From NCBI RefSeq assembly GCF_001418655.1, contig NZ_LIQZ01000016.1, forward strand, positions 1 through 54,364: a DNA stretch of 54,364 bases, in the 5' to 3' direction. This DNA comes from Streptomyces phaeochromogenes (GTDB lineage: Bacteria; Actinomycetota; Actinomycetes; Streptomycetales; Streptomycetaceae). The number at the start of each line of letters is the position of its first letter. Within the stretch, counting starts at the first letter, position 1. Shown here one piece after another: positions 23,787 through 31,862 of the stretch. The position numbers were made by a program, and so were the translations under genes. The notes below the pieces were generated by a model that was not told the origin of the DNA, searched no databases, and saw only the letters and a list, made by a program, of their open reading frames with translations.

Positions 23787-24848
23787 ATGCCTGACGAGTA
23801 TCTCCATCGAGCCGCGTCTCGCGTCCCCTACTTCAGTTCGGACGGCGAGACCTATCTGGCGCAGACCCCGCTGCGCGACCTGAAGAAGACCGTCCCGCTC
23901 AGGGTGCTGTCCGAGGAAGACCTGGCCTTATGGCAGACCTATGGCTACGTCGTGGTCAAGCAGGCCATCCCGGCCCCGGCGGCCCGGAACCTGCTGGACT
24001 TCGCCTGGGACTTCCAAGGACTCGACCCCGAACGCCCGGACACCTGGTACGAGGATCGCGAGTACCGCTCGGACCTGGACCGTGACCTGCACATCTACGG
24101 GTTCGTCGAGGCCTACCAGCATCAACTCCTGTGGGACAGCCGCCAGGCGCAGCGGGTCTACGACGCCTTCGTCGACGTATGGGACTGCGAAGAGCTGTGG
24201 GTGACCCTCGACCGGCTCAACCTGAACCCGCCCAACGTCAAGAACCGCGACCGGGCCCTGATCCCGAGCACGGACGAGGGCTTCGACATCGAGCTGCACT
24301 GGGACGTCGACACCACGCTCGGCATACCGCCGCAGCGGGTCCAGGGGATCATCGCGCTCAACGACACCAGTCCCGAACTCGGCGGCTTCCAGTGCTGCCC
24401 CGAACTGTTCCGGCAGCTGGACCGGTGGAAGGCACTCCAGCCGGACGACCGAGACCCGATCCGGCCCAGGATCGACAAGGCCGAACTCCCCGTCGTACGA
24501 CCGGAACTCGAAGCCGGCGACCTGCTGATCTTCAACGGTCTCCTGGCACACGGAGTGGCACCCAACACCTCCACCCGCAACGGCGTGCGGGCGGTGCAGT
24601 ACCTGTCGATGATGCCTGCGCTGGAGACCCACCGGACCCTCAGGGACTCACGGGTCGAGTCATGGCGCACCCTCAGCACACCGGACTGGAACGCGACCCT
24701 GCTCGGAGACGCCGTGCGACACGAGTCCCTGCGGTACGGCAGGGCCGAACTCAGCGACCTGGGCGCCAAGTTGCTGGGTCTCGCCTCCTGGAACGGTCCG
24801 GAACTGGACGAGCCGGTCGGAGAAGCGGCATGCGCAGAATATGTCTGA
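23787..24848 (+). CDS. Phytanoyl-CoA dioxygenase (PhyH) family Fe(II)/2-oxoglutarate oxygenase
   Basis: 353 residues. The facial triad is visible: H171 and D173 in ELHWDVD and the distal H255 in LLAHGVAPN. Family markers GDLLIFNGLLAHG and GGFQCCPELF are also present. These cytoplasmic enzymes hydroxylate or halogenate small molecules and are frequent in natural-product clusters. The ATG at 23787 has GGAG about 12 bases upstream and is preferred over longer in-frame starts lacking any signal. It is the first gene of a five-gene operon; its last 19 bases overlap the next gene. The substrate is unknown; an amino acid or a sugar-linked intermediate would suit the neighbours. Confidence 0.88.
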   Translation: MPDEYLHRAASRVPYFSSDGETYLAQTPLRDLKKTVPLRVLSEEDLALWQTYGYVVVKQAIPAPAARNLLDFAWDFQGLDPERPDTWYEDREYRSDLDRDLHIYGFVEAYQHQLLWDSRQAQRVYDAFVDVWDCEELWVTLDRLNLNPPNVKNRDRALIPSTDEGFDIELHWDVDTTLGIPPQRVQGIIALNDTSPELGGFQCCPELFRQLDRWKALQPDDRDPIRPRIDKAELPVVRPELEAGDLLIFNGLLAHGVAPNTSTRNGVRAVQYLSMMPALETHRTLRDSRVESWRTLSTPDWNATLLGDAVRHESLRYGRAELSDLGAKLLGLASWNGPELDEPVGEAACAEYV

Positions 24849-26149
24849 CCCTTCCCACCAACAGGCCCTGCTCCGCGACGATCGAGGCCATCGGTGAGGA
24901 AGCGGCCTACGCGGCCGAGCACTTCGACACCGAGGTGCACCTGCTGATCCTCGACTCCAGCGACGCGCCCGCCTACGCGGAACACGCCGATACCGTGCGC
25001 CGCCTCCCCGTCGGCCCGCGGATCGTCGTGCACCACCTCGACGAGGCGCGGCAGCGGGACTTCCTCCAGCGGGCGATCGGCCGGGCCGCAGCCACGAAGC
25101 CGGACCTCCTGCTGGAACTGATGCTCCCTGCGGGTCTCTCCTACGGTGCCTGCACCAACAGGGCGTTCCTCATCGGCGCCGCGCTCGGCTGCGAGTCCGT
25201 GCACCGCAGGGACTCCGACAGCCGGTACCAGGTCGTGAACGGCGAGACCGTCTTCCCCATCCACCACGAACTCACCTCGCTCGGCAGACGCGCGGCCGAC
25301 GCCGCACCCGACGTCACCGAGAACGCCCTGGACGCACAGCACGCGGACAAGCGGGTCGCGATGGTGGGCAGCTCCTTCGTGGGCGAACTGTCCGTGGACA
25401 TCGGCGAGATCCTCCGGATCGACCCGGACGTCTACTACGACCTGGTCAGCCTCTGGGCACCCGGCCACTGGTCGGCCGAGCAGAAGAGGGAACTCGTCGA
25501 CGAGTCCTTCCGCGGCGCGGGCACGGACCCGTTCGTCCGGGACCACTCGACGCTCGCCCTGGTCGACCCCATGCGCGTGGACATGTGCAACATCAGCTTC
25601 CACGGGGTGCACGAACACGTACCGCTGCCACCGGCCACCGACACCATCGGCAGCGACTACTTCCTGATCCACCTGGTCCACGACGCCGCGCTGCCCGGTG
25701 TGCTGCACAACCGGAACATCGTGAACTTCTACACCGGCGAGCGCAGAACGGACGCGGGCTTCACCGCGTACCAGATGCGCTACGTCAAGTTCCTGCTGTC
25801 GATGCTCTACTTCAACGTCGTCTACGACGGGATGGCCGAGGCAGGCCCGGAGCTGGCCGACGAGCGGGGACAGGTGCGCGCGTCCGTCGTCGCCCGGCTG
25901 GTGAGCGAGAGCACGCGGCTCGACCGTACCGAGAACGTCGAGCGGTTGGATGCCCTCGACATGGCGTACCGGAAACTGGGCGGCGCGTACGCCGAGTTCG
26001 CCGACCTTCTGGCCACGCGCCGCGAACGGCTCCTCGACGAGGCGCGCAGCGACATGGAGGACTTCGCCCTCCTGACCGAGGCATGGGGGCCGCTGGTGCA
26101 CGCGGCCCGGCACACCCCCGTGCACCCGTCACCGGGGCGGCCGGGGTGA
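24830..26149 (+). CDS. Uncharacterised protein with GT-A glycosyltransferase-like N-terminal half
   Basis: 439 residues. The N-terminal 200 residues alternate strands and helices (ICLTLPTN, VHLLILDSSD) and contain CTNRAFLIGAALGCESVHRRDSDS. This lines up with the (A)RN-x-(A/G)-x-G ... DxD pattern of GT2-type GT-A folds, with D128-S-D130 as the metal/nucleotide motif. The C-terminal half is helical and unassigned. I recall a DUF entry (DUF6271) for such Streptomyces proteins but cannot verify it. ATG at 24830 overlaps the dioxygenase end by 19 bases, and the stop overlaps the next GTG, so expression is coupled. A glycosyl or nucleotidyl transfer role is inferred only. Confidence 0.8.
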   Translation: MRRICLTLPTNRPCSATIEAIGEEAAYAAEHFDTEVHLLILDSSDAPAYAEHADTVRRLPVGPRIVVHHLDEARQRDFLQRAIGRAAATKPDLLLELMLPAGLSYGACTNRAFLIGAALGCESVHRRDSDSRYQVVNGETVFPIHHELTSLGRRAADAAPDVTENALDAQHADKRVAMVGSSFVGELSVDIGEILRIDPDVYYDLVSLWAPGHWSAEQKRELVDESFRGAGTDPFVRDHSTLALVDPMRVDMCNISFHGVHEHVPLPPATDTIGSDYFLIHLVHDAALPGVLHNRNIVNFYTGERRTDAGFTAYQMRYVKFLLSMLYFNVVYDGMAEAGPELADERGQVRASVVARLVSESTRLDRTENVERLDALDMAYRKLGGAYAEFADLLATRRERLLDEARSDMEDFALLTEAWGPLVHAARHTPVHPSPGRPG

Positions 26150-27369
26150 GGGCGGCCACGAGGCATGAGTCAGCAGCGCATGAGTCAGCCGGGCGTGTGT
26201 CCGCGGCCCTGCTCGCCGCACTGGAGGCCGCCGACGAGGACCGGATCGTCTTCGACCTGACCGGTATCGAGGACCGCTACGAGACGCTTCGGCGCGAACT
26301 GCCCGGCGTCCTCGTGCGGTTCGCGATGAAGGCCTGCCCGGTGGACGAGGTGCTCGCGTGCCTGGCGGCGAAGGGCGCCGGAGTGGACGGGGCGAGCCCG
26401 CGCGAACTGGAGCAGGCGCTGCGGGCGGGGGTGCCGCTCGACCGCATGCACTACGGCAACACAATCAAGTCCGACCGGGACATCGCCGACGCCCATCGCC
26501 TCGGCGTCAGGGACTTCGCGACCGACAGCCTGGAGGACGTGGCGGCCATCGCCGCCCATGCCCCGGGTGCCCGGGTGTTCTGCAGGCTGACGACCAGCGG
26601 TGAAGGGGCACTGTGGGGCCTCAGCAACAAGTTCGGCTGCTCGCCCGCCGACGCCGTACAGGTGCTTGAGGCGGCACGGGCTCAGGGCCTGACACCCTCG
26701 GGCCTGTCCGTGCACGTCGGGTCCCAGCAGATGACGGCGGACGCCTGGCACAGCGCCGTCGAATCCCTCGCGGACGTCCTGACCGCCCTGGGGCGGCGCG
26801 GGATGACCCTGGACCATGTCAACCTCGGCGGCGGTCTTCCGGCACTCGGATACCTCGACAGGTTCGGCATGCCCCTGGATCCGCCGATGGACAAGATCTT
26901 CGCCGTGATCCGCGAGGGAATGCGGTACCTGAGGGGCGTTCACGGCGACCATCTCCAATTCGTCATGGAACCGGGGCGCCATCTGGTCGCCGACCAGGGA
27001 GCCATCCGGGCCCATGTGGCCCGGCTCGCCGAGCGGCGCGGACCGGACGGCGAGCGGCAGCACTGGCTCTATCTGAGCTGCGGCAAGTTCAACGGGCTCT
27101 ACGAGATGGACGCGCTGCAGTACCGGCTCGTGTTCCCCACCCACCCCGAAGCCGAGTACGTTCCCGCCGTCGTGGCGGGTCCCACCTGCGACAGCGACGA
27201 CGCCTACCTCCATGAACACGGCGGTCTGGTCCACGTACCCAAGGACCTGGCGTCGGGGGATCCGGTCTGGGTGATGTCCAGCGGTGCCTACGCGATCAGT
27301 TACATGACCCAGGGCTTCAACGGCTTCGATCCGCTCCCCTACACCTGGACAAGGGCGGGCCGGCCGTGA
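26146..27369 (+). CDS. Fold-type III PLP amino-acid decarboxylase (ornithine/DAP decarboxylase family)
   Basis: 407 residues. PLP-binding K62 sits in FAMKACP and the PLP ring-stacking His in SVHVGSQ (H190). The phosphate loop is NLGGGLP with EPGRHL (275-280), and the catalytic Cys-Asp pair is C348-D349 in GPTCDSDD. GAYAISYMTQGFNGFDP resembles eukaryotic-type ornithine decarboxylases more than DapC/LysA proteins. It would decarboxylate a basic or tailored amino acid to an amine. GTG 26146 overlaps the upstream stop as GTGA; GTG 26197 is an alternative that skips a repeated HESA-HESA leader. The substrate specificity helix cannot be read reliably, so the amine product is open. Confidence 0.88.
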   Translation: MRAATRHESAAHESAGRVSAALLAALEAADEDRIVFDLTGIEDRYETLRRELPGVLVRFAMKACPVDEVLACLAAKGAGVDGASPRELEQALRAGVPLDRMHYGNTIKSDRDIADAHRLGVRDFATDSLEDVAAIAAHAPGARVFCRLTTSGEGALWGLSNKFGCSPADAVQVLEAARAQGLTPSGLSVHVGSQQMTADAWHSAVESLADVLTALGRRGMTLDHVNLGGGLPALGYLDRFGMPLDPPMDKIFAVIREGMRYLRGVHGDHLQFVMEPGRHLVADQGAIRAHVARLAERRGPDGERQHWLYLSCGKFNGLYEMDALQYRLVFPTHPEAEYVPAVVAGPTCDSDDAYLHEHGGLVHVPKDLASGDPVWVMSSGAYAISYMTQGFNGFDPLPYTWTRAGRP

Positions 27370-27971
27370 CCGACGTCGTACACATACGCCACATCACCGA
27401 GGCCGACTGGGACGGCATCGTGGCGATCGAGTCCCGTGCCTACACCGCACTCGGCCTGTCGGAGGGCCGCGCGGCGCTTCGGTCGCGGGCGGAGATCTCG
27501 CCGGGTACGTGCTTCGTCCTGGACGTCGGATCCGGGCCGGCCGGCTACCTGCTGGCACTGCCCTATCCGGCCCTCAGGTACCCGGACCTGGCACGGACCG
27601 AGGAGGCGGTGGTCCCGCCGCAGCCCGCGCCCGCAACTCGCAATCTCCACCTCCACGACATCGTTGTCGAGGAGGGTCTTCGCGGCAGGGGACTGGGGCA
27701 GCGCCTTCTTCACCACTTCACCCTGACGGCCCGGGCGCGCGGGTACGAACGGATCTCGCTGATCGCCGTCGGCCGCAGCGACACGTTCTGGTCGGCCCGC
27801 GGCTACACCGCACACCCGGGGATCTCGCCCGGCGGCTACGGCGCGAACGCCGTCTACATGTCCAGGGCGGTGCCGACCGACCTGGGTGCACAGCCTGAGC
27901 CGACCGGCGTGGTGCCGCGCGGCCCCTCCGTCCCCACGAAGCGAGCTGATCCGCGTGTCCCGTGTCCATGA
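27366..27971 (+). CDS. GNAT-family N-acetyltransferase
   Basis: 201 residues. The acetyl-CoA loop VVEEGLRGRGLGQRLL matches the Q/RxxGxG/A pattern, preceded by the usual beta-bulge strand (NLHLHDIVV) and followed by ERISLIAVGRSDTFWSARGY. The last 30 residues are Pro/Arg-rich and overlap the next gene. GTG 27366 is coupled to the decarboxylase stop as GTGA. In this operon it could acylate the amine produced by the decarboxylase, either as a biosynthetic step or as self-protection; this is inferred from order only. Fold assignment is good, substrate unknown. Confidence 0.87.
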   Translation: MTDVVHIRHITEADWDGIVAIESRAYTALGLSEGRAALRSRAEISPGTCFVLDVGSGPAGYLLALPYPALRYPDLARTEEAVVPPQPAPATRNLHLHDIVVEEGLRGRGLGQRLLHHFTLTARARGYERISLIAVGRSDTFWSARGYTAHPGISPGGYGANAVYMSRAVPTDLGAQPEPTGVVPRGPSVPTKRADPRVPCP

Positions 27972-29112
27972 CCCCTTCCTGCGCAGTCAGTTGGCGATCG
28001 CCGCACTGTTCTGCGCCCTCGGCTTCCAGTACGCCACCTGGGCCGCGCGGATCCCGGCCATCAAGGCGGACCTCGGTCTGACCGCGGCCGAGGTGGGCGT
28101 GCTGCTGATGGCCGCGGGGATCGGCGCGGTGGCGTCGTTCCCGCTGGTCCCGGTGCTCATGAAGCGGCTGGGTTCGGCGCGGCTCGCGCTCCTGTCGGCC
28201 CTCTGCCTGACCCTCCTGCTCCTGGCGCTGGCCGGGGCGCCCAACTATCCGGTCGCCCTGCTGGTCATGGGCGTCGACGGCGTCTTCGTGGGATGCCTGA
28301 ACGTCGCAATGAACGCGCAGGGTGCGGCCCTTGAGACCCGGCACGAACGCAACACCATGGCCAGACTGCACGCGACATTCAGCGGAGGTTCCCTGCTCGC
28401 CGCGCTTCTCGCGTCCGGCATGAACGCGGCGACCTCGTCGGTCGCGGCGCACTTCGGCGTGGCTGCCGTGCTTCTCGTCCTGCTGACCGCCGCCGCGCGC
28501 CCCGGTCTCCTCTCCGAGGACGCGCCCGCCGAGGAGAAGGAGCGGAAGACCCGCGGCAGATGGAACCTGCCGTCCCGTATGACGCTGTGGATGTGCTGCG
28601 CCATGGCGTTCGGCACCGTGACCGAGGGCGCCATGACCGACTGGTCCGCCCTCTATTTGAAGGACGTGGCCAAGGCGTCGGCGGAGCTGGCGCCCATGGG
28701 CATCGCCGTGGTCTCGGGAATGATGGTGGTGGCCCGTCTCTTCGCCGACGGCTGGCGCAGCCGCTGGGGCGACGGACGGGTCGTTCTCCTCGGCAGCGCG
28801 CTGGCCGCCGCCGGGCTGGCCTTCGCCCTGGTGAGCGGGGGAGTGGTCCCTGCCCTCATCGGCTTCGCCTGCGTCGGACTGGGATGCGCGGCAGTCACCC
28901 CGTGCGTGTACGTGGCCGCCGCCAAACAGGGCTCGGACGCGCTGGCCCTCGTCGCCGCCACCGGCACGACGGGACTGCTGGCGGGTCCGCCGTTCATCGG
29001 CTTCGTGGCGAATGCCAGCAGCCTGGTGTGGGGGCTGGGGGTGGTCGCGGCGGCGGCGGTCGTGGTGTCCCTGTGCAGCACGCAGATCCGCTGGACACCG
29101 GTCAGCAGCTGA
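27955..29112 (+). CDS. MFS transporter, probable exporter of the operon product
   Basis: 385 residues with about twelve hydrophobic spans. Features of the YbjJ-like MFS branch are present: AAEVGVLLMAAGIGAVASF, a cytoplasmic loop LMKRLGSARL, AMNAQGAALE with GTVTEGAMTDWSALYL, and RLFADGWRSRWGDGRV in the second half. GTG 27955 overlaps the GNAT gene by 17 bases, so it is co-transcribed. As last gene of the operon with no catabolic partners it most likely exports the pathway product. A hairpin follows at 29147-29176. Confidence 0.88.
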   Translation: MSRVHDPFLRSQLAIAALFCALGFQYATWAARIPAIKADLGLTAAEVGVLLMAAGIGAVASFPLVPVLMKRLGSARLALLSALCLTLLLLALAGAPNYPVALLVMGVDGVFVGCLNVAMNAQGAALETRHERNTMARLHATFSGGSLLAALLASGMNAATSSVAAHFGVAAVLLVLLTAAARPGLLSEDAPAEEKERKTRGRWNLPSRMTLWMCCAMAFGTVTEGAMTDWSALYLKDVAKASAELAPMGIAVVSGMMVVARLFADGWRSRWGDGRVVLLGSALAAAGLAFALVSGGVVPALIGFACVGLGCAAVTPCVYVAAAKQGSDALALVAATGTTGLLAGPPFIGFVANASSLVWGLGVVAAAAVVVSLCSTQIRWTPVSS

Positions 29113-29146
29113 TCCGTTACGCCGGTCGTCGATTCCGTCATGGGCG

Positions 29147-29176
29147 GGTCCCGTGGGCAGTGCTGCCGACGGGACC
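29147..29176 (+). terminator. Hairpin downstream of the MFS gene
   Basis: GGTCCCGT (29147-29154) pairs with ACGGGACC (29169-29176); inside, GGCAG pairs with CTGCC after one mismatch. It lies 35 bp after the MFS stop and closes the 23787-29112 operon. Confidence 0.65.
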
Positions 29177-29233
29177 TGCCCCGGCACGTGCCGGAGACGA
29201 GTTGTTCTCCCCTTACGGGGAACCTGGAGACGA

Positions 29234-29746
29234 ATGGAGCACAACGACACGAACTCACACGACCAAGGAGTCCCGCCCGCCGTGACCCTCCCCGAAGAGA
29301 AGAGTCGCAAGACCGCGAACAGCGAGCCGGTGCCGGAGCAGCCCGAGGGCGCCGCGAGCGGACTCACTGGTCTGGAGCGAGCGATGGAGCGCTTCGGAGC
29401 GTCGCTGCTCGCGCAGTTCCGCCACAAGGAACCGGTCGAACTGCTCGCCGCCCTGCGCAGGGAGTGCGACGACCACGCGGTCGTGTGCAGTGAGAGCCTG
29501 GTCGTCGTCCCCAACGCCTACGGTGTCGAACTGCCCGAGTCCGTCCATCAGGAACTGGAACGGAACGGCGGTCGCGTCGACCAGGTGCTCACCGACAGCC
29601 TGCTCCGGCATGGCGAGAGCCGGGGCTACGCATGGGCCGGACCGCTCGCCGTGCATGTCACCAAGGCGCCCTCCGTGCCGAACGGCCGGTACCGGGTGAC
29701 GAGCCGCGTGATGCGCCACGTACGGGCCGAATCGTTCCACCACTGA
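29234..29746 (+). CDS. Stand-alone DUF3662 (FhaA N-terminal-like) protein
   Basis: 170 residues. After an acidic, probably disordered start (1-50), residues about 52-165 match the N-terminal domain that precedes the FHA domain in actinobacterial FhaA: FRHKEPVELLAALRRECDDH, then VVVPNAYGVELPES, then YAWAGPLAVHVTKAP and GRYRVTSR. Here the protein ends with no FHA domain. FhaA works with PknB-type kinases in cell-wall control, so a free copy of the domain might compete or serve another partner; that is inference. ATG 29234 follows GGAGA. It stands apart from the MFS operon behind a hairpin. Confidence 0.8.
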   Translation: MEHNDTNSHDQGVPPAVTLPEEKSRKTANSEPVPEQPEGAASGLTGLERAMERFGASLLAQFRHKEPVELLAALRRECDDHAVVCSESLVVVPNAYGVELPESVHQELERNGGRVDQVLTDSLLRHGESRGYAWAGPLAVHVTKAPSVPNGRYRVTSRVMRHVRAESFHH

Positions 29747-29748
29747 CC

Positions 29749-29790
29749 CCCGGGGCCGGAAGCGCCCGGCCCGAAGCGCCAGGCCCCGGG
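29749..29790. terminator. Inverted repeat between convergent genes, probable terminator
   Basis: CCCGGGGCC (29749-29757) pairs perfectly with GGCCCCGGG (29782-29790); the 24-nt interior is GC-rich and can fold further. It begins just after the TGA of the DUF3662 gene. Confidence 0.6.
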
Positions 29791-29829
29791 CGTCGGGCCC
29801 GAGGTGTTCGGCCGGGGTTGCGCCCCCGT

Positions 29830-30216
29830 TCAGTTCGTGAGCGTGACGCAGGGCAGGCCCACGCTCGCGCCGCCGCGGAAGCCCTCCGCGCAGAGCCGGG
29901 TGCCCGCGGGGAAGTGGCGCTGGGGGTATGCCTGGTCCCGGTAGGTCCTGAACGCGGAGACGTCCTCCACCTTGGTGTTGGCGGCCCAGCCGTTGGTCGT
30001 CCAGACGCGGGCGCTGATGCGGTGCGGCTGGTTGGTGTTGGTGACCGAGACCTCGACCCTGCCCAGATAGGTGCCCGTGTCGTACGTCTCGATGCAGACG
30101 GAGAGGTTGCACCACTTGCCGTCCGCCGCCGCGGGCGGCCCCGCGACGATGACACAGCCGAGTGCCGCGGCAAGGGTTCCGATCCCCGCGGTGATCTTCT
30201 TGGTGATGCTGCGCAT
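29830..30216 (-). CDS. Small secreted protein, unknown function
   Basis: 128 residues. A classical Sec signal (MRSITKKITAGIG, a hydrophobic core, then AGPPAAADG) precedes a mature part of about 95 residues with four Cys (KWCNLSVC, RLCAEGF, LPCVTL) that could form two disulfides. The mature part alternates short strands (VEVSVTNTNQPHRISARVWT) and suggests a small beta-sandwich. Many streptomycetes encode such orphan secreted proteins. ATG 30216 has GAGG ten bases upstream, better than the longer frame from 30297. No domain recognised. Confidence 0.78.
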   Translation of the reverse strand: MRSITKKITAGIGTLAAALGCVIVAGPPAAADGKWCNLSVCIETYDTGTYLGRVEVSVTNTNQPHRISARVWTTNGWAANTKVEDVSAFRTYRDQAYPQRHFPAGTRLCAEGFRGGASVGLPCVTLTN

Positions 30217-30363
30217 GTGAAGCGACCTCAAGCAGTTTTCCGGGCCCGACGGGCGTCGTGATTGATGTCCGGGCGGACCAACGAGGGGCATGATCATGAG
30301 TTACGTGCCCCGACGCCCTGCCCCCTGGCTCGCTCGGCCTGAGAGAACCGTCGGCTTGTGAGG

Positions 30364-30963
30364 TCAGCGCCCCGGCAACCATTCGCTGAGGGCGTCGATG
30401 AGCCGGTCGAGCGCGGGCTGCTCGGCGGAGCGGTCCGTCATGACCGTGCGGCCGTTGAACTGCAGCGCGTACTGGAACATGTCGGCCGCCCCCGTGTTGA
30501 TCGTGAACTCGGGGACATCGGCGAGCGCCGGATCGCCGAGCAGCGTGCGCAGTTCCCTGAACTGGGCCGCGCTCGTGCGGCGCACCACGGGGTCGCCCTT
30601 GTCCTCGGCGAGGACGCTGCCGTCGCCCCGGAGAACCACCTTCTGGTTGACGCCCGCGAAGCCGCCGGTGACCGTCATGGTCACCAGCTTCTGCTTGGGC
30701 CCCGTGACGGGCACCGGCGACGGGCTCCTCGAAGCCGAAGCCGAAGCAGAGGCCGAATCGGACGGGGAGGGCGTGGGTGAGGCCGGCGGTGAGGCGGAGG
30801 AAGGAGGCGCGGTACTGGACGCAGTACCCGCAGTGCCTGTTGTTCCCGCCGCATCGGGCGACTTCGCCGAATCACCGCCCGACCCGGACGTGCAGCCGGT
30901 CAGTCCCAGTACCCCGACCGCGATCACCGACGCCGCCATCGCGGCCGTACGCCCTCCGAACAT
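30364..30963 (-). CDS. Secreted lipoprotein, unknown function
   Basis: 199 residues. The signal peptide ends in GLTGC, a good lipobox with C24 lipidated. A Ser/Pro/Ala-rich, low-complexity linker (about 26-85) leads to a folded domain (about 90-199) beginning KLVTMTVTGGFAGVNQKVVLRGDG. It has strand-rich segments and an ALDRLIDALSEWLPGR end, resembling small inhibitor-like or PepSY-like domains of actinomycete lipoproteins but not firmly assignable. ATG 30963 has GGGGG upstream; ATG 30978 is a weaker alternative. It diverges from the cyclase gene. Confidence 0.8.
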   Translation of the reverse strand: MFGGRTAAMAASVIAVGVLGLTGCTSGSGGDSAKSPDAAGTTGTAGTASSTAPPSSASPPASPTPSPSDSASASASASRSPSPVPVTGPKQKLVTMTVTGGFAGVNQKVVLRGDGSVLAEDKGDPVVRRTSAAQFRELRTLLGDPALADVPEFTINTGAADMFQYALQFNGRTVMTDRSAEQPALDRLIDALSEWLPGR

Positions 30964-31076
30964 CGTGCCCCCGTCCATCCCGTCGCCCGACTCAACCGGA
31001 CTGTGAGTACCACGGAACCGCATTCGTCATGTCCGGTGCCATGCTGTCAGTTCCGCGCCGCCTCATGGAGGTCTTC

Positions 31077-31862
31077 ATGCCCGAGCCGTCCGTCCTCGCC
31101 TCGCTGGTGTCCGCGCTGCGGAGTGGGGCGATCGAAGTCGTCGACCTGACGGCGCCGTTGTCGTCGACGACACCGGTACTCCAGCTGCCGCCCGAGTTCG
31201 GCCAGACGGCGGTGTTCGAGCTGGACGAGATCAGCAGGTACGACGACCGGGGACCGGCCTGGTACTGGAACAACTTCCGCAGCGGCGAGCACACCGGCAC
31301 CCACTTCGACGCCCCGAACCACTGGGTGACCGGGAAGGACCTGGCCGACGTGGCGTCCGTACCCGTGAACCGGCTGGTGGCGCCCGCCGCCGTGCTGGAC
31401 TTCACGGCGGAGGCGCGGGAGAACCCGGACTTCCTCGTGGAGGTCGACCATGTGAAGGCGTGGGAGGCGGAGCACGGGCCGCTGCCCGACGGCGGCTGGC
31501 TGTTGGTGCGGACCGGCTGGGACGCGCGCTCGCATGCGCAGGAGCCGTTCCTGAACGCCGACGAGAACGGCCCGCACACCCCTGGCCTGTCGGCGGAATG
31601 CGCCCGTTGGGTGGCTCAGGAGTCGCCCGTCATCGGCCTCGGGGTCGAGACGGTGGGCACCGACGCCGGTGGGGCCCACTCGTTCGACCCGGCCTTCCCG
31701 TGTCACTCGTACCTCATGGGCAGCGACAAGTACGGGCTCACCCAGTTGCAGAACCTGGCGGCGCTGCCCGCGACCGGCGCCGTCGTCGTCGCCGGGCCGT
31801 TGCCGATCGTCACGGGGTCCGGGTCACCCGCGCGGGTGCTCGCCCTGGTGGAACGTTCGTGA
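31077..31862 (+). CDS. Cyclase-family (kynurenine formamidase-like) metal-dependent hydrolase
   Basis: 261 residues, normal for the family. The signature HTGTHFDAPNH (HxGTHxDxPxH) supplies most metal ligands. Further markers are LLVRTGWD, PGLSAECARW and VIGLGVETVGTDAG. Members hydrolyse amides or esters, or open rings, in aromatic and polyol breakdown. ATG 31077 follows GGAGGT five bases upstream. The stop overlaps the GTG of the ThDP enzyme as GTGA, so the two should work in one pathway. No dedicated regulator or transporter is adjacent, so the substrate is not deducible. Confidence 0.9.
   Translation: MPEPSVLASLVSALRSGAIEVVDLTAPLSSTTPVLQLPPEFGQTAVFELDEISRYDDRGPAWYWNNFRSGEHTGTHFDAPNHWVTGKDLADVASVPVNRLVAPAAVLDFTAEARENPDFLVEVDHVKAWEAEHGPLPDGGWLLVRTGWDARSHAQEPFLNADENGPHTPGLSAECARWVAQESPVIGLGVETVGTDAGGAHSFDPAFPCHSYLMGSDKYGLTQLQNLAALPATGAVVVAGPLPIVTGSGSPARVLALVERS

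Noticed and set aside
26163..26190. GCATGAGTCAGC direct repeat as a regulatory site
   Set aside because: It lies inside the 5' end of the decarboxylase frame and encodes HESA twice; more likely a local duplication near the start.
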